30,271 nt of DNA from Cocleimonas sp. (GCA_021647365.1 JAKIUW010000035.1:1-30271); one strand, 5' to 3'; shown: positions 1-8,065, counted from the stretch's first letter. Translations and numbers: made by a program. The notes: generated by a model not told the origin, from the sequence alone.

Positions 1-122
1 GCTGTTTCCATTAATATCACCTATTAAATTCTCCAAGCTAAAGCTTGGTATTAAACTACAAATAGGTGGGTCAATTTTCGATGCCAATTAACCCCTAAAG
101 TGGGTCAGTTTTGCATGCTTAT
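1..122. mobile_element. IS21-like insertion sequence end (remnant)
   Basis: Two imperfect direct copies of a 21-bp motif lie at 65-85 and 99-119, 34 bp apart. Both start GTGGGTCA, followed by A or G and TTTT, and end in ATGC. Spaced repeats of this kind with a TGGGTCA core are what I know from the outer ends of IS21-family elements, where they bind the IstA transposase. No transposase gene is visible, so either the element lies to the left of the window or only the end survives. The motif also forms the last codons of the broken minus-strand gene at 88-393, which suggests insertion into that gene. The family assignment is from memory of the end motif and is moderate at best. Confidence 0.42.
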
Positions 123-393
123 TAACATGTATATGTCGTGATTCATCGTCTGAACCTTCCATGAAAGGTATGAATCGTATTAACTTCTTATATTTATTGT
201 AAGCTGATTTAAATACAAACTTGCTTAGTTGCTTATGAAAGGCTCTTAACTGCTTCTGTGCTGATAATACAGATACAGGGTAAGCAAATGTTAGCGTTCC
301 AATAACAGGGGTATCAAACTTTGTACATTCTTTTGTAAGCCAGCTTGAATACTCGTGTTGAAGTTTGGTATCACTAATATATTTTTCTTCCAT
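88..393 (-). pseudogene. Truncated replication-protein-like fragment
   Basis: This is a 101-codon reading frame with no recognisable ribosome binding site. Its middle part has an LTFAYP stretch, then a basic helical region, then FIPFMEG and RHIHV. That order is reminiscent of the N-terminal half of rolling-circle or inovirus-type replication proteins, in which a leu-thr-phe strand is followed by a variant of the metal-binding H-x-H motif. After RHIHV the frame runs into the IS21-like end and stops, so the C-terminal half, including any catalytic tyrosine, is missing. I read it as a dead fragment of a plasmid- or phage-derived rep gene cut by an insertion. The similarity is weak and could be chance. 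Confidence 0.35.
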
Positions 394-635
394 AATAGTA
401 TTTATAACAATCGAATTTATGACTGAAAAATTAGATGAATTATCGAATGCTGAAGGGAATCAGGATATTTTAGTATTGGGGGATGATGTAATAGATGGTT
501 AAAAATCTATTTAAAACTGGTGCGTAGAAAGGTGCGTAAGAATGGTATATACTGTGTGAACATCAAAATATAAGTATATGATTCAATTAGTTATAAAATT
601 ATTTGTGCCATCTTGGTTGCGGCACCATATATCTC

Positions 636-670
636 AAGGCTTGTAACGTTTTTCGTTACAGGCCTTTTTT
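636..670 (+). terminator. Rho-independent terminator (plus strand)
   Basis: A 13-bp stem (636-648 paired with 654-666, one G-U pair) with a five-base loop is followed by a run of T through 670. On the minus strand there is no T-run, so it terminates rightward transcription. No intact gene ends just upstream, so its original client gene has probably been lost. Confidence 0.7.
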
Positions 671-698
671 ATTGCCTGTCTTCTATGTCTTTATAGAT

Positions 699-726
699 AG
701 CACACCCCCCTACTTTTACATGATGT
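699..726 (-). repeat. G7/C7 dispersed repeat, copy 1
   Basis: This copy reads AGCACACCCCCC then TACTTTTACATGATGT on the plus strand. It differs from the other copies by C-to-T at the last base of the C-run. It lies about 170 bp beyond the 3' end of the mxa operon and is in inverted orientation to copy 2, which lies beyond the 5' end of the same operon. Confidence 0.85.
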
Positions 727-894
727 ACCTCAAGATACATACACTATAAGAATTTTGACGTTTTGGTATCTATCAATGGCGTTTATTAAGAAACAAATTA
801 ATAATAAAGAAGCTACGGTTCAGGCTATAAATAACTCGTAAAAGTAAGGAATAATTGCAATGCCTATCGCTAAACCTTTATCTGTTAAATTTCG

Positions 895-1452
895 TTAAAA
901 CTTATCAAGTTCAAAGCTAATCCACGCATTTTCTGCATTTTTAGAACCCTTATCTTTGGCTATTTTCATCCAGCGGGCGCATTGCACCATGTCTTTTCTG
1001 GCTCCTTCTCCTAGGCAGAACATCATTCCTATATTTACTTGAGCTTTGGTTAACCCTTGATTGGCGGCTTGAAAATACCAATGCGCGGCTGTTTCATCAT
1101 TTTTCCGTACGCCCCAGCCTTCATCATACATTAGGCCTAAGCTGTTTTGTGCTTCGGCAAAGCCATAGTAGGCGGCGCTTGATATCCAGTGAAAAGCTTT
1201 TTTTTCGTCTTTTTCAACGCCTTCGCCCCTAGAGTACATTGAGCCTAAAAGATACTGGGCTGGCGGAAAATCAACTTTTGCTAGCTTTAAGAGAATAGGA
1301 ATTGCCTCTTTTGACTGCCCTTTTTCTTGAAGATTTTTTGCTTTGTCTAGCTCGGCTTGCGCTTCTACTAATGACTCAGGCTCAGCTTGTGCGCTTACCA
1401 CAACAAACAGTATTAGCATTGTAATTAAAAGCTTAAGCACTTTTTTGTTCAC
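895..1452 (-). CDS. Exported Sel1-repeat protein
   Basis: This 185-residue protein has an N-terminal hydrophobic signal peptide ending in SAQA (about residues 1-23). It then has three to four Sel1-like repeats, recognisable from A-x-x-x-L-G-x-M-Y-x-x-G-x-G-V spacing at about residues 65-170. Sel1/TPR-like solenoids are protein-binding scaffolds. The start is GTG at 1452, and it overlaps the end of mxaL by 20 bp, so it is the last gene of the mxa operon. The overlap suggests coupled translation and a role in assembly or maturation of the periplasmic dehydrogenase; that role is inference. It is not one of the classical mxa genes I can name. Confidence 0.82.
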   Translation of the reverse strand: MNKKVLKLLITMLILFVVVSAQAEPESLVEAQAELDKAKNLQEKGQSKEAIPILLKLAKVDFPPAQYLLGSMYSRGEGVEKDEKKAFHWISSAAYYGFAEAQNSLGLMYDEGWGVRKNDETAAHWYFQAANQGLTKAQVNIGMMFCLGEGARKDMVQCARWMKIAKDKGSKNAENAWISFELDKF

Positions 1453-2374
1453 CCATTGTTTTCAATCGCTTTCGGATTGGCTCCATTAAATACAGTGAAA
1501 TAAATAATAGCAGAGATAATAAAGCCATCAACCAACGTATATCTGTCTGAATCGCTTTTGGATTGCTCAATGATTTTATTTTAAGCTGTTCTGAAAAGGA
1601 ACCCAACGTCACTAACCGGTGATACATCAAGCCCGTTTTATCAGCTAAATCTATTAGATAAGATTCTCGTAAAGAGGATAAATGCTCTGTACCTCGAAGG
1701 GGCTTAACGCCGTCTCTTTTATTTTTTTCTTGCGTATAAACATCAATGTGAACTACATCACCAGAATCCCAGTAACCTAGTTGTTTTCCTGTGCGGTCAA
1801 ATTTAGGGATTTTCACTTGTTTATCTCCGCCAACACCAACAATGATCCCTTTTATTTTTCCTTTTTTACCTTGAAACACAGGCAGTAAATTAGGGTTAAC
1901 CGGTGGTGCTTCATGTCCATCTGTAAAGAAAACCATTCGGGTATTTTCATCTACTCGCTTCATAAGTCGAATACTTTTATACACACCTTTGGCAATTTCA
2001 CTGCGCGATTCCCATGTTGAAGTCCATTCAATCATATTGATAGTATTGCTTAAATCATGCTGATTTTTACAGGTTTCAACAGGTGTCGTTAATAATAACG
2101 CACGGTGCCCTGTGAAGAGCGCTATGCCGAGTTCAGTCCCACAGGGAAGCGTGGGCAAACTATCTATTGCCGCTTGTTTAGCAAAGTTTAAACGAGAGAT
2201 GAAAGGCTCTTTTTTGCGAGCATCCATCACGTTCATACTCTGAGAAATATCGAAGACATAAACGTAGCGGTAGGTGGCTTGTTGCAAAGACATTTTTGGG
2301 TAGGCAAAGGTAATTGCAAGCAATAGAATTGCCAGTAGCATCATTATAATTTGTGGTTGTTTAAACCAACTCAT
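1433..2374 (-). CDS. mxaL: MxaL-like von Willebrand factor A protein
   Basis: This 313-residue membrane protein has a transmembrane helix at about residues 10-25, a periplasmic VWA domain with a complete MIDAS start D-x-S-x-S (D42, S44, S46), and a C-terminal helix near residue 285. Order and type match MxaL, one of the accessory proteins needed for metal insertion and maturation of PQQ methanol dehydrogenase. Its ATG overlaps the TGA of mxaK (ATGA), a sign of translational coupling. The name rests on gene order R-S-A-C-K-L and on the VWA fold. The detailed biochemical role in the family is unsettled, and here the only dehydrogenase in sight is XoxF rather than MxaF. Confidence 0.85.
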   Translation of the reverse strand: MSWFKQPQIIMMLLAILLLAITFAYPKMSLQQATYRYVYVFDISQSMNVMDARKKEPFISRLNFAKQAAIDSLPTLPCGTELGIALFTGHRALLLTTPVETCKNQHDLSNTINMIEWTSTWESRSEIAKGVYKSIRLMKRVDENTRMVFFTDGHEAPPVNPNLLPVFQGKKGKIKGIIVGVGGDKQVKIPKFDRTGKQLGYWDSGDVVHIDVYTQEKNKRDGVKPLRGTEHLSSLRESYLIDLADKTGLMYHRLVTLGSFSEQLKIKSLSNPKAIQTDIRWLMALLSLLLFISLYLMEPIRKRLKTMGEQKSA

Positions 2375-2943
2375 GGCAACTCATCTTCATTCGCCGCAGA
2401 AATTACTGCCTTAACCAATCTGGCGTAACCTTCTTGGGTAATAATTTCGGCATCTACTGCATCGGGTAATAGTTGTAGTGCTCGCTCCAAGTTATATTTT
2501 GCGCCCCAGTATTTATTATCTATTAATAGCACTTTGCGGTAGCTGACTTTGGCAAGTTCAACCAAGGGGAAAACTTGTTCTGCATCCTTTTCAAGGTCTA
2601 GTTTTAATACTTGTTGCAAATAGGTATTGCCTGCATTGAAGAGAGCATCTTTGCGTAAAGTCTTACCTTTCGTTTCTTCCAAAGATGCATAAGCAATTAA
2701 CGCTTCTTGGAAATCACCCTTTTTTTGTTCTGCATAGGCATTCGAAAACAAACCATAATCACCACGATAGTCTTTTGCTTTTGTAAATTCGGATTGATTT
2801 ATTGCGGTGTTATAGCTAGCTGTTTGATTAAAGTGCAGGATTGCATTAACCAATTTTACTGTAGCAAATAGCGCTATTAATAGTAGAGTGAAGAGTAAAG
2901 TTTTTCTTGTGATTTTATTTAGTACAGTGTTATTTAGTGCCAT
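2371..2943 (-). CDS. mxaK: MxaK-like TPR membrane protein
   Basis: This 190-residue protein has one N-terminal membrane anchor (about residues 14-35) followed by a periplasmic helical domain. That domain contains TPR-like pairs, for example around residues 70-110 (A-x-x-x-G-D-F, then A-L-F-N-A-G-N-T-Y) and 130-160. This matches MxaK, which sits between the two VWA proteins in mxa clusters and probably bridges them. It overlaps mxaC by 10 bp and mxaL by 4 bp. Assigned from position, size and TPR pattern. Confidence 0.83.
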   Translation of the reverse strand: MALNNTVLNKITRKTLLFTLLLIALFATVKLVNAILHFNQTASYNTAINQSEFTKAKDYRGDYGLFSNAYAEQKKGDFQEALIAYASLEETKGKTLRKDALFNAGNTYLQQVLKLDLEKDAEQVFPLVELAKVSYRKVLLIDNKYWGAKYNLERALQLLPDAVDAEIITQEGYARLVKAVISAANEDELP

Positions 2944-3941
2944 GACCGAATCTCACTCAATTTAGCAACGGTTAATAAAAATAAAAGAGCCAACGCCAGT
3001 GCATAACAATAATTCGACAAGTCTTGCTTTGGAATTGTTTCTTCATAACGAATGGGAAGTTTTTGCAGCTTGTTAACTTCGGCTATCGCATCTTTTAATG
3101 CTTGCGGGTCATCAGCTGAAAAAGCACGGTAAGGCGTATCCAATTCTGAGAAGTACTGATTTACGGCTTGCTCAGGCGCAATATCTTTCGCAAGTTCTTT
3201 ATCTATTTTTGCATTAAAACCAAGGCTTTCCTTGTCACGCAGATACAGCCAATAAAGTGTTACTCGATGACGTTTTAATAGGTTTGTAATTTCCTCTTTC
3301 ACGGGTCGAACCAATTTAGCGGCACCATCGGATACCAACATAATAATGCGTGAACCTTTGAAAGGTTTATCTTCAAAAAACGTAAGCGCTTTAATTAAGC
3401 CTGCACCTAGATTGGTAGTCCCTAAGCCACGTTCATACGTGCCTGCTTTAATAGCCGCCTGAATGACTTCTTGGTTATTATTTAACGGCATGATGGGTAT
3501 TGGGTTTCGACTAAAAGCAAAAATGGCAAACAAATCTTGTTGGCGTTGCTCAACAAACTTCCCCAGTAGATTTCGTGCAACCTGCCCTTTTGATTCGTAA
3601 GTTCCCCAATTTGCTACCCGAGAAGCAGCGCCTCCTTTGCTATTGCCGCTGTAGGGTGTATCCATGCTGGTACTACTATCAAACAGAATCACAGTTTGCG
3701 CGCCCCGCCCTATTCGCTCTACTGCTTTTGCGGGTCGATGTAGACCTGATATGCCTAAGATAATGGCAGTAATAAATATTGCCGCGAGTAGTTTAAGTAA
3801 AACTTCAAAGACTTGAGATAGTCGGTCAGTGGGCAATAATGCTAAAGAAGAATAGTTTAAGTCGCTTTGTACGCTTGATATAAAAGGCAATAACATCAGC
3901 GGCAAGAGCAACAACACCCAAGAATGTTCGATGGCAAACAT
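2934..3941 (-). CDS. mxaC: MxaC-like VWA membrane protein
   Basis: The protein has 335 residues if started at the ATG at 3941, which overlaps the mxaA stop as TAATG. A longer reading from a TTG at 3971 adds ten polar residues ahead of a hydrophobic start and is less likely. It has two N-terminal membrane helices (about residues 8-22 and 48-65), then a VWA domain with MIDAS residues D88, S90 and S92 (DSSTS), and a C-terminal helix. This BatA-like layout is that of MxaC, an accessory factor for methanol dehydrogenase maturation. It lies between mxaA and mxaK as in classical mxa clusters. Confidence 0.85.
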   Translation of the reverse strand: MFAIEHSWVLLLLPLMLLPFISSVQSDLNYSSLALLPTDRLSQVFEVLLKLLAAIFITAIILGISGLHRPAKAVERIGRGAQTVILFDSSTSMDTPYSGNSKGGAASRVANWGTYESKGQVARNLLGKFVEQRQQDLFAIFAFSRNPIPIMPLNNNQEVIQAAIKAGTYERGLGTTNLGAGLIKALTFFEDKPFKGSRIIMLVSDGAAKLVRPVKEEITNLLKRHRVTLYWLYLRDKESLGFNAKIDKELAKDIAPEQAVNQYFSELDTPYRAFSADDPQALKDAIAEVNKLQKLPIRYEETIPKQDLSNYCYALALALLFLLTVAKLSEIRSWH

Positions 3942-4891
3942 TACATCCGCCCCTGTTCGATCTTTCGGCAAGATTGTACAAAGCTAATTAAGTCTACAAG
4001 TTTATTTTTATCTGTTACTGATGTATCTACACCCTTAAAAAAGTGTTGGTCTGAGTCATTAAAAAAACCTTCGATCTTAGTTTTTAGTGGTAAGAACTGA
4101 TTATGCTCATCAAGGAAGTCATCCGTCTTTTCAATAAACACTGTTTTGCCCGCCGTAGTATTGAAGGCTTGATGAATAATTTTCAGGGCTTTGCTATAGC
4201 GTGCTTCATCCCAGTTTTTTCTGTTTAGTTTTTTCAAAGAAAACAATGCCTCACCAAAGGGTTCCTCCTTTTTAGAAAAAGGTAAGCCCCACAAAAGCAT
4301 TGCCAGCCCAGCTAAGGTAGCCAATAGTAATGAACCATACAATAAAAGTTTGTCATTACTTTGGGCGAGCAAGGCAGGTTTTTTATCAGGCTGAATATTG
4401 CTACTACCTAGTTTTGTTATGCTAGAAACTCCCACCTTGCTAAACGGTATTTCTAATCTGGAAATTTTCTTTTTGTTTTCATCAATACTATTTAAAGTGC
4501 TATCGGCATAGACTAAATAATGCCGAGGGAGAATCACTTCTTTTAATTCAGGAATAATATTAATAATTTGGTAATGCAGTTCAATATCGTATTGAGTAGA
4601 GCCTTCAAGCTCCTTTACCTTATATTCTGATGAAGTAACCAATAACCATCTGCCCATTCTTTTTCTTTTTGGCAATAGCTCAGTTTTGAGTTTATATGGC
4701 TTGCGTAATTGAATATGAATACTGCGAGTTAATGAATCACCAATATGATAAGCAAAGTTACGAGGCTCATTTATTTCAAGCTTTTGTAAAATATTTTCTT
4801 CAGCAGAAACAGGAAAAGACACGCTAACAAGAGCGATTAGCCACGCTAAAAATATGACCTTCGTCAGGCGCTTCCAATTATTATTAAGCAA
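3941..4891 (-). CDS. mxaA: MxaA-like dehydrogenase maturation protein
   Basis: This 316-residue protein has a signal peptide (about residues 10-30, ending near VSA), a periplasmic domain of roughly 140 residues rich in beta strands, a transmembrane helix near residues 180-205 and a cytoplasmic C-terminal tail. This is the DUF4381-like MxaA layout. MxaA is required for calcium loading of MxaF-type methanol dehydrogenase in known methylotrophs. Here the likely client is a lanthanide enzyme. The only in-frame start is a TTG at 4891, inside the end of mxaS (8-bp overlap), so translation is probably coupled. Confidence 0.82.
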   Translation of the reverse strand: MLNNNWKRLTKVIFLAWLIALVSVSFPVSAEENILQKLEINEPRNFAYHIGDSLTRSIHIQLRKPYKLKTELLPKRKRMGRWLLVTSSEYKVKELEGSTQYDIELHYQIINIIPELKEVILPRHYLVYADSTLNSIDENKKKISRLEIPFSKVGVSSITKLGSSNIQPDKKPALLAQSNDKLLLYGSLLLATLAGLAMLLWGLPFSKKEEPFGEALFSLKKLNRKNWDEARYSKALKIIHQAFNTTAGKTVFIEKTDDFLDEHNQFLPLKTKIEGFFNDSDQHFFKGVDTSVTDKNKLVDLISFVQSCRKIEQGRM

Positions 4892-5720
4892 AGAAATAAT
4901 GTGTCACCTCGTCAGAATTAAAACCATTATCAAGCAATAAAGGGACCCGCCCATATTGCCCAAATAAATCAAATAACTTTTCACGACGATCAGAAAATTC
5001 TGTTTGTATACGCTTTTTTAGGCTGGGTCTCATTAGCAACATTCGGCTTTGATTTGTTTCAGCATCGCTTAAGTAAGCCAACCCATAATTAGGAAACTCA
5101 CGATATTCCTGCTTATCCCATAGCATCACAGGAATAACGTCGTGGTATGCCAAGATTGCCATGAGCCTTTCTGAAAAACTCAAAGGAAAATGAAAGTCTG
5201 ACAATAAAAAAACCAAAGCACGCCTTGAACCCAAATTTTCAGCAGCACTCAACAAACCTTCTGAATCCTTTCCTGTAGGTTTAAATTGGCGTAACTCCTC
5301 TGCTACCCCCAATCCTGCGGCTCTATTTAATGTGGGAGGAAGAACCCATGCTTTCGACGTTTTATCCCCACAACCAACAAAACCAAAGGTATCACCTGTG
5401 CGATAGGCTGAATAGCTCATGCTCTCTACAAAATCAGCCATCGATTCCATCTTGCTAACCTGCCCTTTAAAACTCATTGACGCGGATAAATCAGCAATGA
5501 CATAAACAGATATTGAACTTGTTTGTTGGTAAACCCTCACTCGAATCTGCTCAAAAGGGTCACGCAAGCTGGCGCGAATATCAAAACGTCGTGGGTCGGG
5601 CGCATCAATCAAGGGCACATGATTACGAAACTGTAAACCCCCACCTTTTTGTTGACTGGAATGATAGCCAGGGAAACTGCTGGTTGCTCGCCAAGGGATT
5701 TTGTAGTGGATTTCATTCAT
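4884..5720 (-). CDS. mxaS: MxaS-like DUF58 protein
   Basis: This 278-residue soluble protein has the DUF58 pattern. It has an N-terminal region with D-P-R-R-F-D, a VWA-like core carrying D-x-S-x-S (D77, S79, S81) and a C-terminal FLLSDFHFP strand. DUF58 proteins pair with MoxR ATPases, and the mxaR gene lies 8 bp upstream. The probable role is as adaptor between the ATPase and the membrane VWA proteins MxaC/MxaL. The ribosome binding site is weak, consistent with coupling to mxaR. Confidence 0.87.
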   Translation of the reverse strand: MNEIHYKIPWRATSSFPGYHSSQQKGGGLQFRNHVPLIDAPDPRRFDIRASLRDPFEQIRVRVYQQTSSISVYVIADLSASMSFKGQVSKMESMADFVESMSYSAYRTGDTFGFVGCGDKTSKAWVLPPTLNRAAGLGVAEELRQFKPTGKDSEGLLSAAENLGSRRALVFLLSDFHFPLSFSERLMAILAYHDVIPVMLWDKQEYREFPNYGLAYLSDAETNQSRMLLMRPSLKKRIQTEFSDRREKLFDLFGQYGRVPLLLDNGFNSDEVTHYFFA

Positions 5721-5728
5721 GGAAAAAT

Positions 5729-6751
5729 CTACGGTGCCGCAACTTGATTAACAATTTGTTCCATCAACGCTGTCACCATTTCAGTTCGATGCAACTCATA
5801 AACGGGGGCAAAGAATATGCGATGGGCAATGGTTTCATGTAGAACGGCGTGAATATCATCGGGGGTTAGCGCATCTCGTCCATTTAACCAAGCAGCCACT
5901 TTTGCTGCTCTCATCAGCATTCCCATGCCACGAGGACTTACGCCTGATAAAACCAGCTTTGACATATCAACACTTTCAATATTGACACCAAAAGCACTGG
6001 GCTTGCGCGTAGCCGCACATAAATCCAGTGCGTAGCTTTCAATTGTCGGGGTAGTTTGAACACTCTGCTGAATCATTGCGGATACATCATTCAATTCATC
6101 AAAAGGAAGCACGCCACTTTTTAACCCGCCAATCAAAGCATCAACATCAAAGAAGCGCGTATCAAACATCAACTGGCTTTGTAGCTCCTTATCTTCTGGC
6201 ATCTGGATATTCAATTCCATCAAGAAACGGTCGCGGGCAGCAGCGGGCAGTTCAAATGTTTCTTCTTTTTCTACGCGGTTACGGTCGGCGAAAACCTGTA
6301 AGTGAGGAAAGTGATATTCCTTATTGAATGCGGTGACACTTTTTTCTGCCATGACTCGTAATAATAATGAATGAACTTGAGGACGAGCACGGTTCACTTC
6401 ATTAAAAAAGAAGGTTGCCAGATTCTCTTGGTATTTTAACAATGGCCCAGGGTCTACCGCAGGCTTACCTTTTTCATTAATATAGGTGTGATAAATAAGA
6501 TCATTTGGCATTAAATCAATCGTACCTTCAATGCGCTCATAAGCACCGCCAAGCACCCTAGCCAGTGCGCGCAGCAATACCGTTTTACCGACACCAACAT
6601 CACCTTCTAGCAATGCATGTCCACGCGCAAAAACAGCTATCGTTAATAATCTAATCGCATGGTCTTGACCAATGATTGCTTTTTTAATTTCTGCTTCAAA
6701 TTCAAGAGCACGATCACGCCAGTGTGTAAGACTAGAGTCTGTTTTATTCAT
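5729..6751 (-). CDS. mxaR: MxaR/MoxR AAA+ ATPase
   Basis: This 340-residue AAA+ ATPase of the MoxR group is the first gene of the mxa operon. Walker A is GDVGVGKT at residues 50-57. The Walker B strand reads FFFNEVNRA (N117, E118), so the usual aspartate before the glutamate is asparagine. A sensor region with SPRGMGML lies near residue 270. MoxR ATPases act as chaperones that drive insertion of metal cofactors into partner enzymes. The start has a good box (AAGGAAG) about 5 bases upstream of the ATG. A copy of the G7/C7 repeat lies 43 bp upstream, between this gene and the divergent pqq operon. Confidence 0.9.
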   Translation of the reverse strand: MNKTDSSLTHWRDRALEFEAEIKKAIIGQDHAIRLLTIAVFARGHALLEGDVGVGKTVLLRALARVLGGAYERIEGTIDLMPNDLIYHTYINEKGKPAVDPGPLLKYQENLATFFFNEVNRARPQVHSLLLRVMAEKSVTAFNKEYHFPHLQVFADRNRVEKEETFELPAAARDRFLMELNIQMPEDKELQSQLMFDTRFFDVDALIGGLKSGVLPFDELNDVSAMIQQSVQTTPTIESYALDLCAATRKPSAFGVNIESVDMSKLVLSGVSPRGMGMLMRAAKVAAWLNGRDALTPDDIHAVLHETIAHRIFFAPVYELHRTEMVTALMEQIVNQVAAP

Positions 6752-6793
6752 CTTCTTCCTTATGTTAGCAATCTACTTCATAGAAATTGTATC

Positions 6794-6827
6794 AATCATG
6801 TAAAAGTGGGGGGGTGTGCTTTATTAA
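6794..6827 (+). repeat. G7/C7 dispersed repeat, copy 2
   Basis: The plus strand reads AATCATGTAAAAG, T, G7, TGTGCTTTATTAA. It is identical over 34 bp, and in the same orientation, to copy 3 at 11275-11308. It lies between the divergent mxaR and pqqA genes. Confidence 0.92.
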
Positions 6828-6867
6828 CTCACTGTTATCTCTCAGTATTCAATTTATTTAAAACTAC

Positions 6868-6897
6868 TTGAGCAAATTAAATTATTTGTACTATAGT
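6868..6897 (+). promoter_or_regulatory. Candidate pqqA promoter
   Basis: TTGAGC (6868-6873) and TATAGT (6892-6897) are separated by 18 bases and point toward pqqA. Each hexamer matches the sigma-70 consensus at four or five of six positions. Transcription would start near 6904, just ahead of the operator-like palindrome at 6912-6929. Position is inferred from sequence only. Confidence 0.45.
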
Positions 6898-6911
6898 AGT
6901 AGTGTAGGATA

Positions 6912-6929
6912 AGAATGAATGTTCATTTC
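6912..6929. promoter_or_regulatory. Operator-like palindrome upstream of pqqA
   Basis: AGAATGAATGTTCATTTC carries the core AATGAA-TG-TTCATT, which is also found before xoxF (17339-17356) and gfa (29288-29305). Here the outer right arm is degenerate. The site probably lies just downstream of the transcription start, where a bound repressor would block elongation. The regulator is unknown; the shape resembles TetR-family operators. Confidence 0.6.
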
Positions 6930-6975
6930 TTATTTTTTACAGTTTTTTAATACCAACCAGATGGAGACTTTTACT

Positions 6976-7050
6976 ATGAAATGGGAAAAACCAACCTATC
7001 AAGATTATCGCTTTGGATTTGAAGTCACGATGTACATCATGAATCGCTAA
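6976..7050 (+). CDS. pqqA: PQQ precursor peptide PqqA
   Basis: This 24-residue peptide is the ribosomally made substrate from which PQQ is built. The two residues that PqqE cross-links are present at the standard spacing, E16 and Y20, in the context FEVTMY near the C-terminus. It ends in N-R, as many PqqA peptides do. A GGAG box ends 9 bases before the ATG. A strong hairpin follows 15 bases after the stop, so pqqA should be transcribed in excess over pqqB-E, fitting its role as a stoichiometric substrate. It is short, but the identification is secure from motif and position. Confidence 0.95.
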   Translation: MKWEKPTYQDYRFGFEVTMYIMNR

Positions 7051-7065
7051 GAAAGCGAATAAATT

Positions 7066-7098
7066 AAAAGGGAATGTTATGACATTCCCTTTTTTTTG
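7066..7098 (+). terminator. pqqA-pqqB terminator/attenuator
   Basis: A perfect 12-bp stem (7066-7077 with 7082-7093) with a TATG loop is followed by a T-run to 7098. It lies between pqqA and pqqB and would stop most transcripts after pqqA, with partial read-through into pqqB-E. Confidence 0.88.
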
Positions 7099-7139
7099 TA
7101 CTAAATAGATGGATAAGATCAGTAAATGTTAGGCATTAA

Positions 7140-8054
7140 ATGCATATTAGAATATTAGGTTCTGGGGCTGGCGGCGGCTTTCCACAATGGAACTGTAATT
7201 GCAACAACTGCCGTCGTATTAGAGAAGGGAAATTTCAAGGCCCAGCTCGTACTCAATCCTCGATTACGGTTAGCGCAGATGGTGTTAACTGGGTACTGAT
7301 TAATGCATCACCCGATATTCGTGCTCAATTAGAAACTTTTCCCCCGCTTCAACCCGCAAGAGCCGTTAGAGATACGGGTATTTGTGCCATTGTCATTGTA
7401 GATGCACAAATCGACCACACTACTGGCTTACTCATGTTACGTGAGCATACCGCTCCTTGGGATATATACTGCACAGAAGCAGTAAAAGATGACCTCACGA
7501 CGGGATTTCCTATTTTTAATATTCTGGGGCATTTTCGTGGTGTGAACTGGCATGAAGTAAAAACAGACCAGAGTAGCTTTGAAATTCCTCAAGCCAAAGG
7601 GCTGATATTTACGCCAATACCGCTAAAAAGCGAAGCACCGCCCTATTCTCCACATCGTCATAATACCGTGGCTGGCGATAATATCGGCATGCTGATTAAA
7701 GACGTTAACACGGGAAAATCACTCTTTTATGCACCTGGTTTGGGGGAGATAGAACCTCATGTAAAGCAGACTATGGAAGAAGCTGATTGCGTATTGATTG
7801 ATGGTACAGTCTGGACAAACGATGAAATGTCGAACGAAGGAATCAGCGACAAGCTAGCCAGTGAAATGGGCCATCTTGACCAATCAAGCAAAGGCGGCAT
7901 TATTGAAACACTCAATGCACTTTCAAAACCACGTAAAGTGCTTATCCACATTAATAACACCAACCCTATTCTAGATGAAAACTCACCAGAGAGAAAAAGA
8001 TTAGATAAGGAAAATATTGAAGTTTCCTACGACGGCATGGATATCCACTTATAA
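7140..8054 (+). CDS. pqqB: PQQ biosynthesis protein PqqB
   Basis: This 304-residue protein of the metallo-beta-lactamase fold has the usual PqqB length. The N-terminus carries the diagnostic GSGAGGGFPQWNC stretch (residues 7-19) with a cysteine cluster CNCNNC that binds structural zinc. PqqB hydroxylates tyrosine-derived intermediates in PQQ formation. It follows pqqA across the attenuator, and pqqC starts 11 bp after its stop. The ribosome binding site is weak. Confidence 0.96.
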   Translation: MHIRILGSGAGGGFPQWNCNCNNCRRIREGKFQGPARTQSSITVSADGVNWVLINASPDIRAQLETFPPLQPARAVRDTGICAIVIVDAQIDHTTGLLMLREHTAPWDIYCTEAVKDDLTTGFPIFNILGHFRGVNWHEVKTDQSSFEIPQAKGLIFTPIPLKSEAPPYSPHRHNTVAGDNIGMLIKDVNTGKSLFYAPGLGEIEPHVKQTMEEADCVLIDGTVWTNDEMSNEGISDKLASEMGHLDQSSKGGIIETLNALSKPRKVLIHINNTNPILDENSPERKRLDKENIEVSYDGMDIHL

Positions 8055-8065
8055 CAAAAAAGGTA

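Larger units (their letters stand above)
394..894. other. Non-coding junk/border region
   Basis: This stretch of about 500 bases has no convincing gene. It contains a 27-codon plus-strand frame at 419-502 (ATG to TAA, acidic product, no homology I recognise), a small hairpin at 605-625 (GTGCC/GGCAC), a strong plus-strand terminator at 636-670, one copy of the G7/C7 repeat at 699-726, and two short plus-strand frames near 776-841 and 860-897. The last of these (12 codons) has an AAGGA box upstream but ends in the stop region of the Sel1 gene. I take the whole as the eroded border between mobile DNA and the mxa operon. Confidence 0.5.

Noticed and set aside
419..502. A 27-codon plus-strand gene
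   Set aside because: No ribosome binding site, no known family, and it lies in eroded DNA beside a broken gene.
601..628. A tRNA 3' end or attachment site, because of GCGGCACCA
   Set aside because: The bases upstream lack a T-arm (no GGTTCGA) and do not fold as a tRNA; only a five-pair hairpin is present.
776..897. Two short plus-strand frames upstream of position 900
   Set aside because: Too short to judge, and they end against the 3' end of the Sel1 gene on the other strand.
3575..3763. Plus-strand reading frame inside mxaC, one of many such antisense frames
   Set aside because: It lies wholly opposite a well-supported gene, has no ribosome binding site and shows no family pattern. The same holds for frames opposite mxaS, mxaR, pqqB, pqqE, xoxF and the kinase.
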